Shown here piece after piece: positions 12,001 through 13,999 of a stretch of 13,999 nucleotides of DNA. Position numbers and translations under genes: made by a program. The stretch spans positions 1 through 13,999 of the forward strand of contig JAGGRU010000264.1 of NCBI GenBank assembly GCA_021159425.1, given 5' to 3'. The notes below the pieces were generated by a model that was given only the letters and a program-made list of their open reading frames with translations, searched no databases and was not told the origin of the DNA. This DNA is from Sulfurovum sp. (lineage in GTDB: Bacteria; Campylobacterota; Campylobacteria; Campylobacterales; Sulfurovaceae). Position 1 is the stretch's first letter. Each line of letters opens with the position of its first letter.

Positions 12001-12195
12001 GATGGTGACTATCTGATTTACCTTGGCAGGTTTTAATGTTTCAAAATAACTTTCTTGATCAGCATAGTCCTCTCTAAAGTAATCAAACCCCAAAAGTGCA
12101 TTGATGTAACGTCTACTTAGCGTATATGTTTTTCCAGAGCCTGCACCGGCAGAGATGGCGAAGCTTTTTTGTATGGTGAATTTGTTTAGGCTCAT
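9022..12195 (-). CDS. addA: AddA/RecB-like UvrD-family helicase with C-terminal nuclease domain
   Basis: This 1057-aa protein combines an SF1A DNA helicase and a RecB-type nuclease. With AddB it would resect double-strand breaks for RecA loading and degrade linear foreign DNA. Helicase motifs in order: Walker A AGAGSGKT (16-23), Ia ITYTEAAALEMKGRI (64-78), II VDEFQDTN (387-394), III GDSKQSIYSFQGAE (415-428), NYRS (451-454), V TIHSTKGLAY (741-750) and VI LLYVALTRAEHD (816-827). The nuclease domain has the RecB/AddA signature: His932 (GTITHKIIE), Asp1002 (GFIDFLY), Asp1017 and Lys1019 (IVDFKTG), then YQEQLDFY (1031-1038), so it should be active. No addB lies in the window. ATG 12195 shares one base with the stop of rhuM-fic (TAATG) and has AAGGGG 7 nt upstream inside that gene, so translation is probably coupled. 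A more distant RecB-like helicase name is the alternative. Confidence 0.88.
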   Translation of the reverse strand: MSLNKFTIQKSFAISAGAGSGKTYTLSRRYINALLGFDYFREDYADQESYFETLKPAKVNQIVTITYTEAAALEMKGRIFELVSKIINPNLDCEDEDYESIQEANAQLSDEAKNYVNQTLTQAFRDSSNAKISTIHAYCLDIIKANADIAKIDTKLDIIKDDEKAKELSNIIFEVLNADVNKDTVLDISQNISMFFINDLINTYVGSSKFRKDYDSFHKGSITEEQYKELICELYPLPEINDEIIDEIRNAKDADIREKWFDEYVANFKKFDAQPWGSFTIETVYKSGAKKGESRLVKLGLGEKTYPYLNDFVATVDKLVQYYSEIDTEKEDFFFDKVEKIKTLLHQIKANYDDRLEALGKIDFDTIITKTLEIMPQVKTNFKYIMVDEFQDTNETQFDIVRNSRNPNTNLFVVGDSKQSIYSFQGAEIEVFNNAVSDRKLFASEEDMSVNYRSDGVVLQTVNKIFDTLLQKDENLKLISQNYEAEAQDLDVSKESKRIKGSFKYLITPQPYEEEVLEIDSIAQFISEIYHGENSDYRHITDLIAKKEKAIAILFDGGDKMLELRVKLQERGISSKISKSDNFYHTKEINDVFNVLKAIDILARKPEELSDSQKYYVVGAMRSNILRVDDNRIKQHLDAQSVDDKLLHYVEKFNTLTLSQVVKYIYDDSNILGVYAHLENVEQRVANLYKFLTLCREYEEGSESNLYKFLSLIENAIYFSEAKEDEAFFQSDNTKSIELCTIHSTKGLAYPLILLGNADKGLYSQVTSDALKHNNFTMSGEKKEIVGFKINDYVPLSHRVLKEIDKMKHLAEKKRLLYVALTRAEHDVVISAHLKEKKDGDITLREDSYLSMMISALEIDVEELFSQDTRYCIGIENSKHFDAVKVPVSYVAQPLKPIAFESKMSVSATNRVDEGTSNTIDSEAAILGTITHKIIELYWGSFSEHQEAILDKMAVYDLKQREAVSTSMKRFHESHVYTLLQDGNEHHFELEFNDDGKTGFIDFLYFDTVKEGWVIVDFKTGQETQDKNNKYQEQLDFYQAVMEKLGYKIVDTQLLWL

Positions 12196-13193
12196 TAAAT
12201 ATCCCCTTCATAAAGCATATTCATCACAAGTTTTATAATGATCTCTTTTTGTTCCGGTGCAGAAGTTGCTACCAGTAGTGCCAACGATGCCAAAGCGTTG
12301 TCATTTATCTTAGCTTCACCGTTTTCTTTATGCAAGATACCGTTTTTATGAAGAAACAGCACAAAGAGATACGCACCTATACGCTTATTACCATCATTGA
12401 ATGCATGTCCTTTGATGACATAGTAGAGTAAATTGGCTGCCTTTTGTTCCGTTGATGGCAAAAGATCTTCTCCACCAAAACTCTGGTAGATATTGAGAAG
12501 GTTTCCTTTGAACTCTCCTGCTTTCTCCTGACCAAAAAGTTGTGTGGCTTCACCTTTTTTCATAAGGACTCTTTTCAGCTCCACTATGGCTTCTTTCGCC
12601 TCAGCATAATCGAGTATAAATTTCGATTCTCTATGCTCGACTACATCTTGAAGTGATTGGTCATCATAGCCCTGTAACAATGCCCAGCTTTTTGCGTAGT
12701 TAGAGATGATCTCGACAAAGCCTTTGGCTTCAGTGGTATTAAGCTCTTGGTTTTCTAATCCTTGCTTTATAAGTCTAATAGTTTGATCTAGTTCATCAAG
12801 TTTTTGTTGTTGTAGTTTATCTTTGTTTAGTGCATACCCTTTAATGATATACTCTTTAAGTACACTTGTAGCCCACTGTCTAAACTGTGTAGCTCTTTTA
12901 CTATTAACTCTGTAACCTATAGATATAATGGCATCCAGATTATATAACTTGGTTTTTTTAGTTTGTTTTTTACCCGTCATTGCTCCATGTTGAGTGGTAT
13001 GTTCCAAAATGGAACATACCACTTTTTCATCCAATTCACCACTTTTAAATATATTGCTCAGATGCTTTGTAACTGCTGGTCTTTGAACATCAAATAACTC
13101 TGCCATCTGTTTCTGACTCAACCAAACTGTTTCATTCTCAACTGTTGCACTTAACTCAACGGCCCCATCATCATAAATTATAATATCACTCAT
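12195..13193 (-). CDS. RhuM-Fic fusion protein (RhuM virulence domain plus Fic/Doc domain)
   Basis: This 332-aa protein has two parts. Residues about 1-140 match the RhuM family, including a helix-turn-helix-like stretch (LSQKQMAELFDVQRPAVTKHL, about 25-45) and the family hallmark YNLDAIISIGYRVNS. The C-terminus (about 195-332) is a Fic/Doc domain with HAFNDGNKR at 263-271, matching HxFx[DE]GNxR, so the catalytic His and the phosphate-binding DGNxR are intact. Fic enzymes transfer AMP or another phosphate moiety to proteins; Doc-type members are toxins. The target is unknown. I chose ATG 13193 because GGAG stands 6 nt upstream; ATG 13205 (336 aa) is possible but has a poorer site. It overlaps the 79-aa gene upstream by 8 nt and shares one base with addA downstream. 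The gene contains a perfect 14-bp inverted repeat at 12993-13023. The domain combination is known, but its role is not. Confidence 0.88.
   Translation of the reverse strand: MSDIIIYDDGAVELSATVENETVWLSQKQMAELFDVQRPAVTKHLSNIFKSGELDEKVVCSILEHTTQHGAMTGKKQTKKTKLYNLDAIISIGYRVNSKRATQFRQWATSVLKEYIIKGYALNKDKLQQQKLDELDQTIRLIKQGLENQELNTTEAKGFVEIISNYAKSWALLQGYDDQSLQDVVEHRESKFILDYAEAKEAIVELKRVLMKKGEATQLFGQEKAGEFKGNLLNIYQSFGGEDLLPSTEQKAANLLYYVIKGHAFNDGNKRIGAYLFVLFLHKNGILHKENGEAKINDNALASLALLVATSAPEQKEIIIKLVMNMLYEGDI
12993..13027 (+). repeat. Perfect 14-bp inverted repeat inside rhuM-fic, terminator-like on the plus strand
   Basis: AGTGGTATGTTCCA (12993-13006), loop AAA, then the exact reverse complement TGGAACATACCACT (13010-13023), ending in TTTTT (13023-13027). 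Read on the plus strand, antisense to the gene, it is a textbook intrinsic terminator shape. In the sense mRNA it forms the same stem with a UUU loop inside the RhuM coding part (residues about 57-67). A chance 14-bp perfect hairpin with a fixed loop length is expected about 5e-5 times in 14 kb of random sequence. Confidence 0.7.
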
Positions 13194-13425
13194 ATCTATC
13201 TCCATTTACAAGTCTCTTTATAGTATCTACTTTATCTTCTTTCAGTACTTCAAGCTCTTCAAGTGAAAGATAACCGGCATGTGCCAATTGTGCAAAAACA
13301 TAAATAAGCCGTGAATATCGGTAGTCATACCGTTCATCCATTAACACTTTGTACTCACGCTCTCTTGCTCTATCAAAGAGCTTCCTCGCATTAATTTTTT
13401 CTGACTTAGACCAAGATTCAAGCAT
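13186..13425 (-). CDS. Small protein of unknown function upstream of rhuM-fic
   Basis: This 79-aa protein is not recognised with confidence. It is highly charged, has no membrane segment or signal peptide, and is probably helical throughout. Its C-terminal half contains YDYRYSRLIYVFAQLAHAGY (32-51), then LSLEELEVLKEDKVDTIKRL. Coding potential is supported by a good ribosome-binding site (AGGAG, 8 nt before ATG 13425) and by an 8-nt overlap with rhuM-fic, whose own GGAG lies inside this gene. Its size and place just before a Fic gene are those of an antitoxin or accessory partner. However, I see no (S/T)xxxE(G/N) Fic-inhibitory motif in it, so that role is only a guess. Confidence 0.72.
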   Translation of the reverse strand: MLESWSKSEKINARKLFDRAREREYKVLMDERYDYRYSRLIYVFAQLAHAGYLSLEELEVLKEDKVDTIKRLVNGDRYE

Positions 13426-13483
13426 AATTGCATCTCCTATATATATTTTTCTAATAAAAGTTCTAAATTAAATCCCATTAACA

Positions 13484-13489
13484 ATTATA
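13484..13489 (-). promoter_or_regulatory. Candidate -10 box for the small ORF/rhuM-fic/addA operon
   Basis: TATAAT on the minus strand in the 64-bp gap between the DUF4143 gene and the 79-aa gene, with a predicted start near 13477 and a leader of about 50 nt. No -35 match is visible. A second AT-rich stretch (TATATATA) sits just before the AGGAG ribosome-binding site. If either is real, addA may be transcribed from the accessory module's promoter. Confidence 0.3.
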
Positions 13490-13999
13490 CTAATATAATA
13501 GACCAAATACCCAGAGTGGTATTTTATTTCCAAAGCCTACATCTATATCATCTGCAACTACAAAAGAATTTTCTATATCTTTGATTTGTTTAAAACTTTT
13601 GCCTTTACCCCCAACTTCACAGACATACTTTTCTTCAAGATAAAAATCACCCTTAACTGAAACAAAAATACCTTTATTATGAAGTTTATTTTTCTGTAAA
13701 TAATAGTTACTCAACTGATTTACAAAAAAAGTTTCACGTATATTTCCAATATCTGGTGTAGTGATATGCATCAGGTTTGTGTTGGCAAGGTATATCTTTT
13801 CCGGCTTATCAATATTTTTCATCGAAAGAGATGATTTCATAAGAAGTGTAATTAGTCCAGCATCATCAAGATGAGAAAGGTACTCTTTAAGTGTTCGATC
13901 ATCTTTAACATCTATACTCTTTTTTAGACTACTTATTGTTGGTGTAAATGGTACGTTTTCCATAATAACAGAAAGTAGAAGTTTTATCTTTTTAATACT
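13490..13999 (-). CDS. C-terminal part of an AAA ATPase with DUF4143 domain (partial, runs off window)
   Basis: The frame is open from the TAG stop at 13490 to the window edge, so the gene begins beyond 13999; the first Met in view at 13963 is internal. About 169 codons are visible. They fit the end of the widespread AAA_14/DUF4143 proteins: a winged-helix-like stretch (NVPFTPTISSL ... LKEYLSHLDDAGLITLL), then YLANTNLMHI, IRETFFVNQL, and the C-terminal PD-(D/E)XK-like region with FYLEEKYVCEVGGKGKSFKQI ending in IPLWVFGLLY. The N-terminal P-loop ATPase is outside the window. The cellular role of these proteins is unclear; they are often found in accessory regions. No terminator is evident after the stop. 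Confidence 0.8.
   Translation of the reverse strand, partial: SIKKIKLLLSVIMENVPFTPTISSLKKSIDVKDDRTLKEYLSHLDDAGLITLLMKSSLSMKNIDKPEKIYLANTNLMHITTPDIGNIRETFFVNQLSNYYLQKNKLHNKGIFVSVKGDFYLEEKYVCEVGGKGKSFKQIKDIENSFVVADDIDVGFGNKIPLWVFGLLY

Noticed and set aside
13119..13139. SATVEN in the RhuM part matches the Fic-inhibitory pattern (S/T)xxxE(G/N)
   Set aside because: It sits at the N-terminus of the RhuM domain in a strand before the helix-turn-helix region, not in the inhibitory helix next to the Fic site; the short pattern is easily met by chance.

Overview
The window is AT-rich chromosomal DNA from a Campylobacterota bacterium. Family resemblance suggests a free-living Sulfurovum/Sulfurimonas-type lineage, but the genus cannot be fixed from the sequence. 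The main evidence is gene order: tgt, a TrkA/RCK-like gene, aroB, an MscS channel, mtaB and an FtsH-like AAA protein. From memory the same order occurs in Helicobacter pylori (around HP0281-HP0286) and Campylobacter jejuni (around Cj1010-Cj1005c). A BioV-type pimeloyl-ACP methyl ester esterase and the Tgt active-site variant DDLVALP fit the same phylum.

Region 1 (about 72-6252, minus strand) is one very compact operon, read aroB > mscS > mtaB > ftsH-like > bioV. Its junctions are a 4-nt overlap, a direct abutment, a 23-26 nt overlap and a 1-nt gap. It mixes chorismate synthesis, osmotic protection, tRNA modification, membrane AAA+ activity and biotin-precursor synthesis, so it looks like a lineage-conserved housekeeping operon and not a pathway operon. 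The FtsH-like protein has an intact ATPase, but its zinc-protease motif HEAGH is replaced by YQGAK.

Region 2 (6317-8944) is a divergent pair. A cytosolic TrkA/RCK-like protein of 477 aa is on the minus strand and tgt (queuosine tRNA modification) is on the plus strand. They share a 72-bp AT-rich promoter region.

Region 3 (8945-9021) is a short convergent spacer. It holds a GTAG-plus-hairpin sequence that looks like a solitary REP element or a bidirectional terminator.

Region 4 (9022-13999, minus strand) holds a large AddA/RecB-like helicase-nuclease. It is translationally coupled (TAATG) to an upstream RhuM-Fic fusion protein, which overlaps a 79-aa protein of unknown function. Upstream of these is the C-terminal part of a DUF4143-type ATPase that runs off the window. 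This end looks accessory. A toxin-like Fic gene placed in front of a recombination enzyme, and a perfect 14-bp inverted repeat inside the RhuM-Fic gene, are the most unusual things in the window. I found no tRNA, rRNA, CRISPR array or insertion sequence.
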